Assembly (NCBI GenBank): GCA_035623255.1
Contig: DASPTU010000061.1
Location: forward strand, 1 to 64,000
Length of the DNA: 64,000 nucleotides
Reading direction: 5' to 3'
Source: JAFAGX01 sp035623255
GTDB taxonomy: Bacteria > Acidobacteriota > Terriglobia > Terriglobales > Acidobacteriaceae
Part shown: piece after piece, positions 18,035 through 27,699 of the stretch
Layout: each line of letters starts with the position of its first letter
Numbering within the stretch: the stretch's first letter is position 1
Notes under the pieces: generated by a model
Databases searched by the model: none
What the model saw: the letters and a program-made list of their open reading frames with translations, nothing else
What the model was told of the DNA's origin: nothing
Program-made: the position numbers and the translations under genes

Positions 18035-19021
18035 ATGTTTGACAATTTTCCACTTTGGCCGGTACGGGCTTCCACAACGGCGGGGAGCGTGGATGCGCTC
18101 TTCATTTTCCTCGTTGCGTTGGCCGGGTTCATGTCGATAGCGATTTTCATCATGATCACGGTATTTGCGTTGAGGTACCGCCGGCGTGCCGGGCATGAGG
18201 CACAACAGATTGAGGGGTCGATTCCACTGGAGATAACGTGGTCCGCTGTCCCTCTCTTCATCTTCCTGTCGATCTTTGTCTGGGGCGCAATCATTTATTT
18301 TCGAGAACGAACGCCGCCGCGCGGTGCCGAGGAAATTTACGTTGTCGCGAAGCAATGGATGTGGAAGCTCGAGCACGAACAGGGGCAGCGGGAGATCAAC
18401 GAACTGCATGTGCCTGTGGGGCGTGACGTCAAGCTGATCATGACCTCACAGGACGTCATTCACAGCTTTTATGTTCCCGCTTTCCGCATCAAGCAGGATG
18501 TGCTGCCCGGACGTTATACGACGGCGTGGTTTCATGCCATACGGCCCGGCACCTATCACCTGTTTTGCGCAGAGTATTGTGGAACGGCACACTCCGGAAT
18601 GATTGGGCAGGTGGTGGTCTTGGAACCGGCACAATATGCGGCATGGCTGGCGGGCGGGATTGTATCTGGATCGCTGGCGGCAAACGGCGAAAGCATTTTT
18701 CAGCAGTTGGGGTGTCCCACGTGCCATCGCTTCGATATTCAGGGACGTGGACCGAACCTGCGTGGAATATTCAACAAACAGGTGCAACTGGAGGATGGAA
18801 GAAGTGTAATTGCGGATGAGAACTACATTCGCGAATCCATTTTGAGCCCAAGCGCCAAGATTGTGAGCGGATTTAAACCCATCATGCCTACCTTTCAGGG
18901 GCTGGTGAGCGAAGAACAGTTGACGGCGCTGGTGGCCTACATAAAATCGCTGACGCCGCAGCCGTCAGGACAAGCAGCAGCAGCTAAGATTTCATCGGGA
19001 ACAGAACAGCAGAAGGAATAA
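18035..19021 (+). CDS. coxB: cytochrome c oxidase subunit II with fused cytochrome c (caa3 type)
   Basis: 328 residues. Two N-terminal membrane helices (about 20-45 and 65-87) are followed by the cupredoxin domain with the CuA ligands CAEYCGTAHSGM, then a C-terminal cytochrome c domain with CPTCH near residue 228. The haem fusion makes it a caa3-type subunit II. ATG 18035 follows the SCO stop by five bases. The fused cytochrome would accept electrons from ActE or another c-type cytochrome of alternative complex III. Confidence 0.95.
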   Translation: MFDNFPLWPVRASTTAGSVDALFIFLVALAGFMSIAIFIMITVFALRYRRRAGHEAQQIEGSIPLEITWSAVPLFIFLSIFVWGAIIYFRERTPPRGAEEIYVVAKQWMWKLEHEQGQREINELHVPVGRDVKLIMTSQDVIHSFYVPAFRIKQDVLPGRYTTAWFHAIRPGTYHLFCAEYCGTAHSGMIGQVVVLEPAQYAAWLAGGIVSGSLAANGESIFQQLGCPTCHRFDIQGRGPNLRGIFNKQVQLEDGRSVIADENYIRESILSPSAKIVSGFKPIMPTFQGLVSEEQLTALVAYIKSLTPQPSGQAAAAKISSGTEQQKE

Positions 19022-19023
19022 GT

Positions 19024-20655
19024 ATGGCAACGGCAACCATAACCGCCGAACGCGAACACTATCTCAATACGGACTACGGCATACGCTCATGGCTGCTCAC
19101 CACGGACCATAAGCGGATTGCCTTGCTCTACCTAGCGTTGATCACGCTGTATTTCTTCGTCGGGGGATTCTTTGCACTGCTGATCCGCCTGGAATTGCTG
19201 ACGCCGGCCGGCGATCTGGTGCAGGCTGACACATACAACAAGCTGTTCAGCATGCACGGCCAGGTGATGATCTTTTTTTTCCTGATCCCGTCCATTCCCG
19301 CAGTGTTGGGCAACTTCCTGGTCCCGATGATGGTGGGCGCAAAGGACCTGGCGTTTCCGCGAATCAACCTTCTGAGCTGGTACTTGTTGGTGATCGCCGC
19401 CGTGATAATGAGCTACTGCATCATAACCGGCGGGGTGGACACGGGTTGGACCTTCTATACACCTTTCAGCACGGCGTTCAGTAACACGCACGTCATTGAA
19501 GCGGGGCTGGCGATCTTTATTGCTGGTTTCTCTTCCATTTTGACGGGCTTAAATTTCGTGGTGACGATACACCGGATGCGCGCACCCGGACTTACCTGGT
19601 CGCGCCTGCCGTTGTTTATCTGGTCGATGTATGCGACGAGCATCATTCAGCTTTTGGGTACGCCGGTTCTCGCAATCACGCTGTTGCTGGTGGTGTTCGA
19701 GCGGGCATTTGGGCTGGGGATTTTCGATCCGAACCGCGGCGGCGATCCGCTACTGTTCCAGCACTTGTTCTGGTTTTACTCCCATCCCGCGGTGTACATC
19801 ATGATTTTGCCCTCGATGGGGGTTGTGTCAGAGATTATTCCTTGCTTCTCGCGAAAACGGGTGTTTGGGTACGGCGCCGTAGCGCTTTCGAGTATTGCCA
19901 TTGCGGTGTTCGGCTTCCTGGTGTGGGCACACCACATGTTTGTGGCGGGAATTTCTCTTTACTCGGCAATGATTTTTTCGATGTTGAGCTACTCGGTCGC
20001 TGTGCCATCTGCCATCAAGGTCTTCAACTGGACCGCGACGATGTACAAAGGGTCGATACGCTTTCATACACCCATGCTGTACGCGATGGGCTTTATCGGC
20101 TTGTTCACGATCGGGGGGCTGACGGGGTTGTTCCTGGCCGCGCTGGGAATTGACGTTCATGTCACGGATACGTATTTCGTTGTCGCTCATTTCCACTACA
20201 TTATGGTGGGAGGCGCGGTGATGGGATATCTCGGCGGGCTGCACTTCTGGTGGCCGAAGATCTCCGGCCGTCTCTATCCGGAGTGGCTGGGGAAATTTGC
20301 GGCACTGACGGTGTTTCTCGGCTTTAATCTGACCTTCTTTCCACAGTTCGTTCTTGGATACCTGGGGATGCCACGAAGGTACTGGCAGTATCCGCCGGAG
20401 TTCCAGGTGCTGAACGTACTTTCGACGGCGGGTTCGACCATTCTGGCCGTGGGATACGTTCTGCCGATGATTTATTTCCTGTGGTCGATGCGCTATGGAA
20501 AGGTTGCAGAAGCGAATCCGTGGGGCGCTGCCGGGCTGGAATGGAAGACTGCATCGCCTCCGCCGACCACAAACTTTGACGAAGTTCCTGAAGTAACGTG
20601 GGAAGCATACAACTACGACGAAATTGCTGAGCCCGAGGAGGTGCCGGTTGGCTGA
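19024..20655 (+). CDS. coxA: cytochrome c oxidase subunit I
   Basis: 543 residues with about twelve helices. It contains haem-copper core signatures such as SMHGQVMIFFFLIPSIP and HDTYFVVAHFHY-like VTDTYFVVAHFHYIMVGG. Helix VI reads FWFYSHPAVYIMILPSMG: the Glu of the usual HPEVY motif is absent and YSHP is present. By established classification this is an A2-type proton channel. Two bases after coxB. Confidence 0.96.
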   Translation: MATATITAEREHYLNTDYGIRSWLLTTDHKRIALLYLALITLYFFVGGFFALLIRLELLTPAGDLVQADTYNKLFSMHGQVMIFFFLIPSIPAVLGNFLVPMMVGAKDLAFPRINLLSWYLLVIAAVIMSYCIITGGVDTGWTFYTPFSTAFSNTHVIEAGLAIFIAGFSSILTGLNFVVTIHRMRAPGLTWSRLPLFIWSMYATSIIQLLGTPVLAITLLLVVFERAFGLGIFDPNRGGDPLLFQHLFWFYSHPAVYIMILPSMGVVSEIIPCFSRKRVFGYGAVALSSIAIAVFGFLVWAHHMFVAGISLYSAMIFSMLSYSVAVPSAIKVFNWTATMYKGSIRFHTPMLYAMGFIGLFTIGGLTGLFLAALGIDVHVTDTYFVVAHFHYIMVGGAVMGYLGGLHFWWPKISGRLYPEWLGKFAALTVFLGFNLTFFPQFVLGYLGMPRRYWQYPPEFQVLNVLSTAGSTILAVGYVLPMIYFLWSMRYGKVAEANPWGAAGLEWKTASPPPTTNFDEVPEVTWEAYNYDEIAEPEEVPVG

Positions 20656-21346
20656 TACGCCGCTGACCATCGAGCACGAAGAGGGACTGCAACACCAGTT
20701 CGTGGACATGCAGCAGCAGCGCGATGCCACCACACTAGGCATGTGGTTGTTCCTGGCCACGGAGATCATGTTCTTTGGGGGCATGTTCCTCGCCTATCTG
20801 GTCTATCGCAACTGGTACTATCCCGAGTTTGCAGCGGGTAGCCGCAGTATCGATATTTATCTTGGCACCATTAATACTGCGGTCCTTATCTGCAGTAGCT
20901 TGACGGTAGCGATGGCCGTGCGAGCAGCGGCTCTTGGAAAACGCCAATTGTGTGTCGCGTTTTTGTTGGCGACTCTAGTTTTTGGCTTAGCCTTCCTTGG
21001 CATCAAGGGCAAGGAATGGTACGACAAATTCGAAGAGCATCACATTCCAGGCAGGTCGTTCAATGCTGAGGACATAATCCGAGACTATCCTCAGCTCCAC
21101 ATCGAACCGGCGCCAACGCAGATTTTCTTTTCCCTTTACTTTGCGATGACCGGGCTGCACGCCTTGCACATGATTATCGGGGTTGGACTCTTCTTGTACC
21201 TTACTTACCATGCCTGGAAAGGGCGCTATACGCCGGAGTATCACAATCCGCTTGAAATTGGCGGGTTGTATTGGCACTTCGTGGATATCGTCTGGATTTA
21301 TCTATTTCCGTTGTTGTATCTGATCGATCGAAAGCCACTAAGGTGA
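20648..21346 (+). CDS. coxC: cytochrome c oxidase subunit III
   Basis: 232 residues with about five helices, e.g. TLGMWLFLATEIMFFGG and the C-terminal HNPLEIGGLYWHFVDIVWIYLFPLLYL, which is diagnostic of subunit III. The start is TTG 20648, overlapping the last codons of coxA. An ideal GAGGAGG lies six bases before it, and no better ATG exists. An upstream ATG at 20624 would give eight extra, unlikely residues. Confidence 0.93.
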   Translation: MADTPLTIEHEEGLQHQFVDMQQQRDATTLGMWLFLATEIMFFGGMFLAYLVYRNWYYPEFAAGSRSIDIYLGTINTAVLICSSLTVAMAVRAAALGKRQLCVAFLLATLVFGLAFLGIKGKEWYDKFEEHHIPGRSFNAEDIIRDYPQLHIEPAPTQIFFSLYFAMTGLHALHMIIGVGLFLYLTYHAWKGRYTPEYHNPLEIGGLYWHFVDIVWIYLFPLLYLIDRKPLR

Positions 21347-21352
21347 GCTGCA

Positions 21353-21649
21353 ATGGCGTCTGAGCATATTGTTTCGAGCAAAATCTACTTCGCAATCTGG
21401 GCAACGCTGATGTGCCTGACAGTTATTACAGCTTCGGTCGCCTTCATTGATCTGGGGCCTTTTAACACGGTCGTTTGCCTGGTGATTGCGACGGTGAAGG
21501 CCTTGCTGGTCGTGCTCTTTTTCATGCACGTGAAATACACGAGCGAAAAGCTCACCAAAACCGTGATCATCGCGGCAGTCTTTTGGCTTGGGATCCTGCT
21601 TGTCCTCAGCCTGGCAGATTATTCGACCCGGCCACTTGGCCACGTGTAA
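21353..21649 (+). CDS. coxD: cytochrome c oxidase subunit IV
   Basis: 98 residues with three hydrophobic helices and the motif VKALLVVLFFMHVKY, typical of prokaryotic oxidase subunit IV. Last gene of the act-SCO-cox run, six bases after coxC. No clear rho-independent terminator follows. Confidence 0.9.
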   Translation: MASEHIVSSKIYFAIWATLMCLTVITASVAFIDLGPFNTVVCLVIATVKALLVVLFFMHVKYTSEKLTKTVIIAAVFWLGILLVLSLADYSTRPLGHV

Positions 21650-21750
21650 AGCAGTCCTCCCCAGCGTCAGATCATTCTGCGCTTTGATCGCCTGAATCGC
21701 GTCTACCTACTGCGAAAAACCGAGAGTATGATTGAGGCGAGAATTGACCT

Positions 21751-22401
21751 ATGGCTTTCTGCAATGCATGCGGCAGCAGCGTGGAACAAGGGGCTAAATT
21801 TTGCAGTAAATGTGGTTCAACTCAGCCCAGCAGCGCGGCTGCCAATGTCGGCGTCCCGCCAGCTCCTGCGGTGCCGGCTCGGGGCGTACCGGCTACCCAA
21901 AGCAGCGTAGCGAAGCCGCTTCTTATCGGAGTGGCTGTAATTTTAGTTCTTGGGGTACTGGCCATTGCCGGCTTGACGCTGATTGGCTTGCACATCGCGC
22001 GACAGACCCGCGTAAGGAGTAAAGATGGGAATGTGCGGGTCGAGACTCCGTTCGGAAGTGTCGAGAGCACGAACAATTCTACCGATCTCGCGCGCGACCT
22101 TGGAGTGGACATATATCCCAATGCTCGACTACAGAAGGGCAACGCTGCGAACATAAGCGTCGCCGGAATGCACACCGTCGCGGCAGAATTCGAGACGGAC
22201 GATCCCGTCGATACGGTGGCGAATTTCTATAAGGCCAAATTTCCGAACGCGACAATCAACGTCTCCAGCGCGAACCACTACAGCATTGTTTCAACCCAGA
22301 CAAATAATCTGATAACAATCACCCTTGAGCCGCGTGGCGGCGGAACCTGGATCAAGGTCGCGAACATCACCGGCAAGAACGTGGGCAGCTCCAGTGACTA
22401 G
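21751..22401 (+). CDS. zinc-ribbon membrane protein
   Basis: 216 residues. The N-terminal zinc ribbon is CNACGSS(x6)AKFCSKCG, followed by an Ala/Pro linker, one membrane helix (about 55-78) and an exported domain of about 135 residues that is not recognised. The layout suggests a membrane-tethered regulator or envelope protein with a cytoplasmic zinc ribbon. Its stop overlaps the start of the next gene. Confidence 0.78.
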   Translation: MAFCNACGSSVEQGAKFCSKCGSTQPSSAAANVGVPPAPAVPARGVPATQSSVAKPLLIGVAVILVLGVLAIAGLTLIGLHIARQTRVRSKDGNVRVETPFGSVESTNNSTDLARDLGVDIYPNARLQKGNAANISVAGMHTVAAEFETDDPVDTVANFYKAKFPNATINVSSANHYSIVSTQTNNLITITLEPRGGGTWIKVANITGKNVGSSSD

Positions 22402-25400
22402 CGGGCCCACCGTTGGACAACCAGATCTTGCCGAGCTCGCGCGAGCATCAAAGTCGCCTGCTGTAGACAGTGCCGGCCTGGAATCAGTTCTGCGACGAAA
22501 TATTCGGGGCGAGGTCCGGTTCGATCCGGGAAGCCGCGCGTTGTACGCTACCGACGGATCGAATTATCGCCAGGTGCCCATCGGGATCGTACTGCCCCGA
22601 GACAACGACGACGTCATCGCAGCCCTTGCCACAGCCCGCGAATTTAGCGCTCCTATCCTCTGCCGTGGCGGTGGGACGTCGCTTGCGGGGCAATGTTGCA
22701 ACGTAGCCTTGGTGCTGGACTTTTCGAAGTACATGGCGAGAATTCTTGAAATTGATCCCATTCGGAAAATTGCCCGAGTACAGCCGGGAGTGATTCTCGA
22801 TCATCTTCGCGCCGCGGCGGAGAAACGTCATTTGACCTACGGACCTGACCCGGCAACCCATGATCGCTGCACGCTCGGCGGAATGATTGGCAACAATTCC
22901 TGCGGCGTGCACTCTGTAATGGCAGGCAAAACCGATGACAACATCGAGGCGCTCGAAATCCTCACCTACGACGGATTGCGCATGCGGGTGGGTCAGACCA
23001 GTCCAGAGGAGTTGGAACGAATCATCCGCCAAGGCAGCCGCCGGGGCCAGATCTATGCCGGGCTGAAGTCGCTGGCTGATAGCTATGCTCACCTAATTCG
23101 GGAACGGTTTCCGAATATTCCTCGGCGCGTCTCGGGATACAACCTCAATTATCTCTTGCCCGAGAATGGGCTTCATGTCGCACGCGCGCTCGTCGGCTCA
23201 GAGGGGACTTGCGTCACCGTGCTCGAAGCTACATGCCAACTGGTGGAGAGCCCGCAGCAACGTGTGTTGCTCGTTATTGCTTATCCGGACGTTTTTCAGT
23301 GCGCGGATCGTGTCCCGGAAGTTATGGAACATAAGCCTATTGGGCTCGAGGGAGTTGATCGTCGTCTGGTCGACTACACGCGCCGCAAGGGCTTGAATGC
23401 AGAGGGACTGGCGCTGCTGCCCGAAGGCGGCGGGTGGCTGCTGGCGGAGTTCGGAGCTGATACTCAAGCGGAAGCAGAGTCACAAGCGCGAAAGCTTATC
23501 GAGTCGCTGTCTCGAAGCTCGGGTCCTCCGCAAATGCGGCTATTCACGGACGGCGGACAGGCAAAGCGAATCTGGGAGGTGCGCGAATCGGCATTGGGCG
23601 CAACGTCGCATGTTCCCGGCGAGCCGCTGGAATGGGAGGGCTGGGAAGACGCGGCCGTGGCTCCTGAAAAGCTCGGCGGTTATCTTCGCGACCTGAACAA
23701 GCTGATGGCGAGTTATGAATACCGCACTGCGATGTACGGCCATTTTGGACATGGCTGCGTGCACATGCGGATCAACTTCGATCTGCAGTCGAAACCCGGG
23801 ATCAGCGCTTACCGAAAATTTGTGGAAGAGGCTGCGGATTTGGTCGTGAGCTACGGAGGTTCACTCTCAGGAGAGCACGGCGACGGGCAGTCGCGGGCCG
23901 AATTGCTGCCGAAAATGTTCGGTCCGGAGTTAATGCAGGCCTTTCGGCAATTTAAAGTGTTGTGGGACCCGGATTGGAAGATGAATCCCGGAAAGGTCGT
24001 CGAGCCGTACCGGATCGACGAGAACCTTCGTCTAGGCTCGGACTACAATCCCTGGGAACCGCAGACTCATTTCCGATTTGCGGAAGATCACGGCAGCCTG
24101 GCGAGTGCAACACTGCGCTGCGTCGGGGTTGGCAAGTGCCGACGTTATGATGGCGGGGTGATGTGTCCCAGTTTTCGAGTGACTCGCGAGGAGGAGCATT
24201 CGACCCGCGGCCGGGCGCATCTGCTCTGGGAAATGACCCAAGGCGATGTGCTTGAAGGTGGTTGGCATGATGAGCACGTCAGGGATTCTCTTGATCTCTG
24301 CCTCGCGTGCAAGGGGTGCAAGAGTGACTGCCCGGTGGGAGTCGATGTTGCGACGTATAAGGCCGAGTTCCTGTCTCATTATTATGCTGGGCGGGTGCGG
24401 CCACGCGGTGCCTACGCCTTCGGCAACATCGATCTCTGGGCACAGGTGGCGTCGAGCGTGCCCGGTCTGGCCAACCTCGCTACACAAGCGCCGTTTCTGC
24501 GGGATCTTTCGAAATTCATCGCGGGCGTACCGGCCCAGCGATCGATTCCGGCATTTGCTTCTGAAACGTTCCGCAGTTGGTTCGGACGAAGGCCGGTAAG
24601 AAACAGTAACGCACCACCGGTCCTGGTGTGGCCCGACACTTTCAATAATTATTTTCTTCCGGAAACAGCGAAAGCCGCGGTGGAAGTGCTGGAAGGGGCG
24701 GGATTCCAGGTCTTTTTGCCAACGACGGGTGTGTGTTGCGGGCGTCCGCTTTATGACTGGGGGATGCTGGATCGGGCCAAGAGATTGCTCCTGCAGACAC
24801 TCGATGTGTTGGAGCCGGAGATCGAGCAAGAAGTTCCTATCGTCGTGCTCGAGCCAAGTTGTGCCTCAGTATTTCGGGACGAGTTAATCAATCTTTTTCC
24901 GGACGATGATCGTGCCCGACTTTTGTCCAAGCAGACATTTCTGCTGAGTGAGTTCCTGGAGCGAAAAGCCAAGCACTTCACGTTGCCGAAGATCAAGGGG
25001 CGGGCGCTGGTTCACGGGCACTGTCATCACAAATCTGTTTTGAAGATGGGCGATGAGGAATCGGTACTACGGAAGATGGGAATCGATTTCCGCATGCCGG
25101 CGCCCGGGTGCTGTGGAATGGCGGGGGCATTTGGCTTTGAGGAGGACAAGTACGAGATGTCCGTTGCCATTGGGGAACTCGAACTGCTTCCTGCCGTGCG
25201 CGAGGCCTCACCCGACTGCCTCATCGTCGCCGATGGATTCAGTTGCCGCGAGCAGATTGCGCAGTGTACAGACCGGCAGGCGCTTCATCTCGCGGAAGTC
25301 ATTCAAATGGGGTTGAAGGGGGAAGTCACTTCCGGGCCCTATCCCGAGCGCCCCAGAGTCGAGAAAATGAAAGCCGAGATCGGCAACTCGATGACCCGGG

Positions 25401-25465
25401 CAGCGATGGGCATCGCCGTAGCAGGGGTTGCGGGAGCGCTGCTTTGGGCCTTCAGCCGCCGATGA
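22394..25465 (+). CDS. FAD-linked oxidase / Fe-S oxidoreductase fusion (D-lactate or glycolate dehydrogenase-like)
   Basis: About 1023 residues. Three parts are seen: an N-terminal FAD-binding type-4 (GlcD/VAO) domain (PRDNDDVIAAL, RGGGTSLAGQ, GTCVTVLEAT, EHGDGQSR), a ferredoxin-like region (CVGVGKCRR...MCPSF and CLACKGCKSDCPVG), and a C-terminal GlpC/HdrB-like region with CCG motifs (CCGRPLYDWG, CCGMAGAFGF). Such fusions oxidise 2-hydroxyacids such as D-lactate or D-2-hydroxyglutarate and pass electrons to the quinone pool. The GTG start inside the zinc-ribbon gene is the best choice. A C-terminal hydrophobic segment (AMGIAVAGVAGALLWAF) may anchor it to the membrane. The substrate cannot be told from sequence. 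Confidence 0.9.
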   Translation: MTSGPTVGQPDLAELARASKSPAVDSAGLESVLRRNIRGEVRFDPGSRALYATDGSNYRQVPIGIVLPRDNDDVIAALATAREFSAPILCRGGGTSLAGQCCNVALVLDFSKYMARILEIDPIRKIARVQPGVILDHLRAAAEKRHLTYGPDPATHDRCTLGGMIGNNSCGVHSVMAGKTDDNIEALEILTYDGLRMRVGQTSPEELERIIRQGSRRGQIYAGLKSLADSYAHLIRERFPNIPRRVSGYNLNYLLPENGLHVARALVGSEGTCVTVLEATCQLVESPQQRVLLVIAYPDVFQCADRVPEVMEHKPIGLEGVDRRLVDYTRRKGLNAEGLALLPEGGGWLLAEFGADTQAEAESQARKLIESLSRSSGPPQMRLFTDGGQAKRIWEVRESALGATSHVPGEPLEWEGWEDAAVAPEKLGGYLRDLNKLMASYEYRTAMYGHFGHGCVHMRINFDLQSKPGISAYRKFVEEAADLVVSYGGSLSGEHGDGQSRAELLPKMFGPELMQAFRQFKVLWDPDWKMNPGKVVEPYRIDENLRLGSDYNPWEPQTHFRFAEDHGSLASATLRCVGVGKCRRYDGGVMCPSFRVTREEEHSTRGRAHLLWEMTQGDVLEGGWHDEHVRDSLDLCLACKGCKSDCPVGVDVATYKAEFLSHYYAGRVRPRGAYAFGNIDLWAQVASSVPGLANLATQAPFLRDLSKFIAGVPAQRSIPAFASETFRSWFGRRPVRNSNAPPVLVWPDTFNNYFLPETAKAAVEVLEGAGFQVFLPTTGVCCGRPLYDWGMLDRAKRLLLQTLDVLEPEIEQEVPIVVLEPSCASVFRDELINLFPDDDRARLLSKQTFLLSEFLERKAKHFTLPKIKGRALVHGHCHHKSVLKMGDEESVLRKMGIDFRMPAPGCCGMAGAFGFEEDKYEMSVAIGELELLPAVREASPDCLIVADGFSCREQIAQCTDRQALHLAEVIQMGLKGEVTSGPYPERPRVEKMKAEIGNSMTRAAMGIAVAGVAGALLWAFSRR

Positions 25466-25583
25466 ATGCAACTGTAAGCTATTGAAACATAAAGGCTGAT
25501 ACGGTATCTCGCCAGATCATCCTAATTCTGCAAGAATATTTGGACGGGGTGTGCGGCAGGCAAAGGCCGCCGGGGAACTTTAT

Positions 25584-26738
25584 ATGATTCGCGATAGCGA
25601 GCCCTCTCTCACCATTACCGAAACGGCCGGGCAAATCAAACTCAAGCAGGCGGTGGACATTACGCTTCAAGGGTCGGTCCTTGTTTTGATCCAGTTTGAC
25701 GTCTGCGAAGCGATTCGTCTGGACCGGCTGCAGCAGATCATTGGAGCCCGCAAGCTGGAGCACCCCAGCCTCAAACATCCGGCGCCGGGGTACATCCGGT
25801 ATCAGAGACCTCCGATTGTGGAGCCGATCGAGACCCTGGTACTCGACAGCGGAGAGAAGCTGGATGGGCAGATCAAATACTACGATTACGGCGTGGTCAG
25901 CGTAGTTTTCGAGCTGCCATTCTCCGGCGATTGGGACACTTTGATCCGGCTTGGCAGCCGATGGGTCTGGGACGTTGACTTCGGCGCGTATGCTGCTCGG
26001 GTTGCGCGGCAAAAGCTGGAGAGAGCAGTTCCGGCATTGGTGAAACCTTATGCCGATTGGTTGACCGAAGACTATTTCATCTTCCACGTTCGACAGATCG
26101 CGGGAAACCCGTCAGCTGCAGAGTTGGTGAGGAGTGATGGGGCGCGAATCGCGCAGATCGTGCGGGGAGAAACGGCGGAGTTATCGGAAGGCGAGCGGCA
26201 GGAAATCTTGCAGTCACGCATTTCGTATTATCCCAACGACCTGGCGGTGATTGGCTGGAATGCGGCATTTCTGTATGACAGCCCGAGCGGCGCGGAAACC
26301 GCTATCCAGCTTTTGGAATATGCCAATTCGCAGTTGCTGGAATTCCGGCACTACGATGACTTTCTGACGCGCGAATTGGAAAGTGTATATGCGGCCTTGG
26401 ACAAGGGCACAGGCATTATGGCCCGCTGGCGCTTGGCGCGAGCCGCGACCAAGCTGCACACGGTGCTGCTGGATGTGAACGAGCTTACCGAACACGCCGA
26501 CAATGCGATCAAGTTCCTCAGCGACATGTTTTCGGCGCGGCTCTACAAGCTGGCGGCCGCAAAAGTTGGTGTGCCGGACTACAAAGATCTGGTGACGCAA
26601 AAGGTGCGGACCGCTGAGGAACTCTACCGCTTTATGGTGGACCAGTTCAACCAGAGCCGCGCGTTTTTCCTCGAGCTCACCGTGGTGATCATTCTGGTTG
26701 TGGAGCTTATCTGGCTGTTCCGCGGAAAACCGTTCTAG
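25584..26738 (+). CDS. DUF155 / RMD1-like membrane protein
   Basis: About 384 residues. It has the pattern SYYPNDLAVIGWNAAFLYD and a C-terminal membrane helix (LTVVIILVVELIWLF), as in the DUF155/RMD1-SIF2 family. In yeast members are needed for respiratory growth; the bacterial role is unknown. ATG 25584 is preceded by GGGGAA; GTG 25551 is an alternative. It stands alone between the dehydrogenase and the SDR cluster. Confidence 0.78.
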   Translation: MIRDSEPSLTITETAGQIKLKQAVDITLQGSVLVLIQFDVCEAIRLDRLQQIIGARKLEHPSLKHPAPGYIRYQRPPIVEPIETLVLDSGEKLDGQIKYYDYGVVSVVFELPFSGDWDTLIRLGSRWVWDVDFGAYAARVARQKLERAVPALVKPYADWLTEDYFIFHVRQIAGNPSAAELVRSDGARIAQIVRGETAELSEGERQEILQSRISYYPNDLAVIGWNAAFLYDSPSGAETAIQLLEYANSQLLEFRHYDDFLTRELESVYAALDKGTGIMARWRLARAATKLHTVLLDVNELTEHADNAIKFLSDMFSARLYKLAAAKVGVPDYKDLVTQKVRTAEELYRFMVDQFNQSRAFFLELTVVIILVVELIWLFRGKPF

Positions 26739-26842
26739 GAACAGCTGTTTTTTGAAAAACTCTTCGATAGAGATCCATGCCTCTCGCCTAGCCATCAGCA
26801 CTACTTTCGTCTATTCTGAACGATCCTTCTTGAACCGAAGCC

Positions 26843-27595
26843 ATGCGGGGACTCAAAAACAAGCGCGTTCTGATCACTGGCGGCGCCAGCGGAATTGGCG
26901 CGGCAACTGCCGCGCGGTTCCTGGAAGAAGGCGCAGCCGTGTGTGTTCTCGACCGCGATGCGAAGGCGCGTGCTGAGATTCGCAAGGGATTACCGGACTT
27001 GGCGGAGACCCTCGACGCCGACGTCACGGACCGGAAACAAGTACAGGCCGCATTCAATGACGCTGAACGGATCATGGGCGGCGTGGATGTGCTGATCAAC
27101 AATGCCGGCATCAGCATTCGCCATAAATTCCTGGAGATCACGCCCGAAGAATGGGACCGGGTAATCGCGGTGAACCTGACAGGCGTATTCAACATGGCGC
27201 AAGTTGCGGCGAAGCATATGTCGGAGCGCGGTCAGGGAGTTATTCTGCAGACAGCATCGACCAACGGGATTATCGGATATCCCTTCTATGCGGATTACAA
27301 CGCGACCAAAGCCGGGGTAATCGAGCTTACGAAAAGCATGGCGCTGGAGCTGGCGCCGAAGGTGCGGGTGTGCGCGGTGGCGCCCGGATATGTTCTGACG
27401 CCGATGCAGCGGGCCGAGTATACCGACGCCATGCTGGATGAGGTCAACCGCAAGATTCCGCTGAGACGCCATGCGAAACCTGAGGAGATCGCGGCCTTGT
27501 TCGCGTTTCTCGCTTCAGACGATGCCGCCTACATTACGGGCCAGGTATACACGATTGATGGAGCCGAAACGGCGGGTGGGCTGGCAAGCCGATAA
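26843..27595 (+). CDS. short-chain dehydrogenase/reductase (SDR) 1
   Basis: 250 residues, classical SDR. NAD(P)-binding TGGASGIG is at about residues 12-19, NNAG at about 88-91, then the catalytic Ser in the TASTNG region, and YxxxK as YNATK. An acidic Asp after the second strand (VLDRDA) suggests NAD preference. First of three tandem SDRs, followed by an aminotransferase and a ProC-like reductase. Substrate unknown. Confidence 0.88.
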   Translation: MRGLKNKRVLITGGASGIGAATAARFLEEGAAVCVLDRDAKARAEIRKGLPDLAETLDADVTDRKQVQAAFNDAERIMGGVDVLINNAGISIRHKFLEITPEEWDRVIAVNLTGVFNMAQVAAKHMSERGQGVILQTASTNGIIGYPFYADYNATKAGVIELTKSMALELAPKVRVCAVAPGYVLTPMQRAEYTDAMLDEVNRKIPLRRHAKPEEIAALFAFLASDDAAYITGQVYTIDGAETAGGLASR

Positions 27596-27603
27596 TTGCC
27601 TTG

Positions 27604-27684
27604 TTGTCATCCCGAGCGAAGCGAGGAACCTGCAGTTTCGCAACTACAGTCACCTCGTCGCGGCGCTCTTCGGAATGACAAGGC
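27604..27684. repeat. dispersed TGTCATCCCGAG repeat pair
   Basis: TGTCATCCCGAGCGAAGCGAGGAACCTGC starts the tract and CGGAATGACAAGG ends it, about 80 bases between two SDR genes. It is the same family as the copies at about 536-593 and 17126-17165. The inverted arrangement could fold into a transcript hairpin. Confidence 0.7.
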
Positions 27685-27699
27685 ATTCATGACCAAGAT

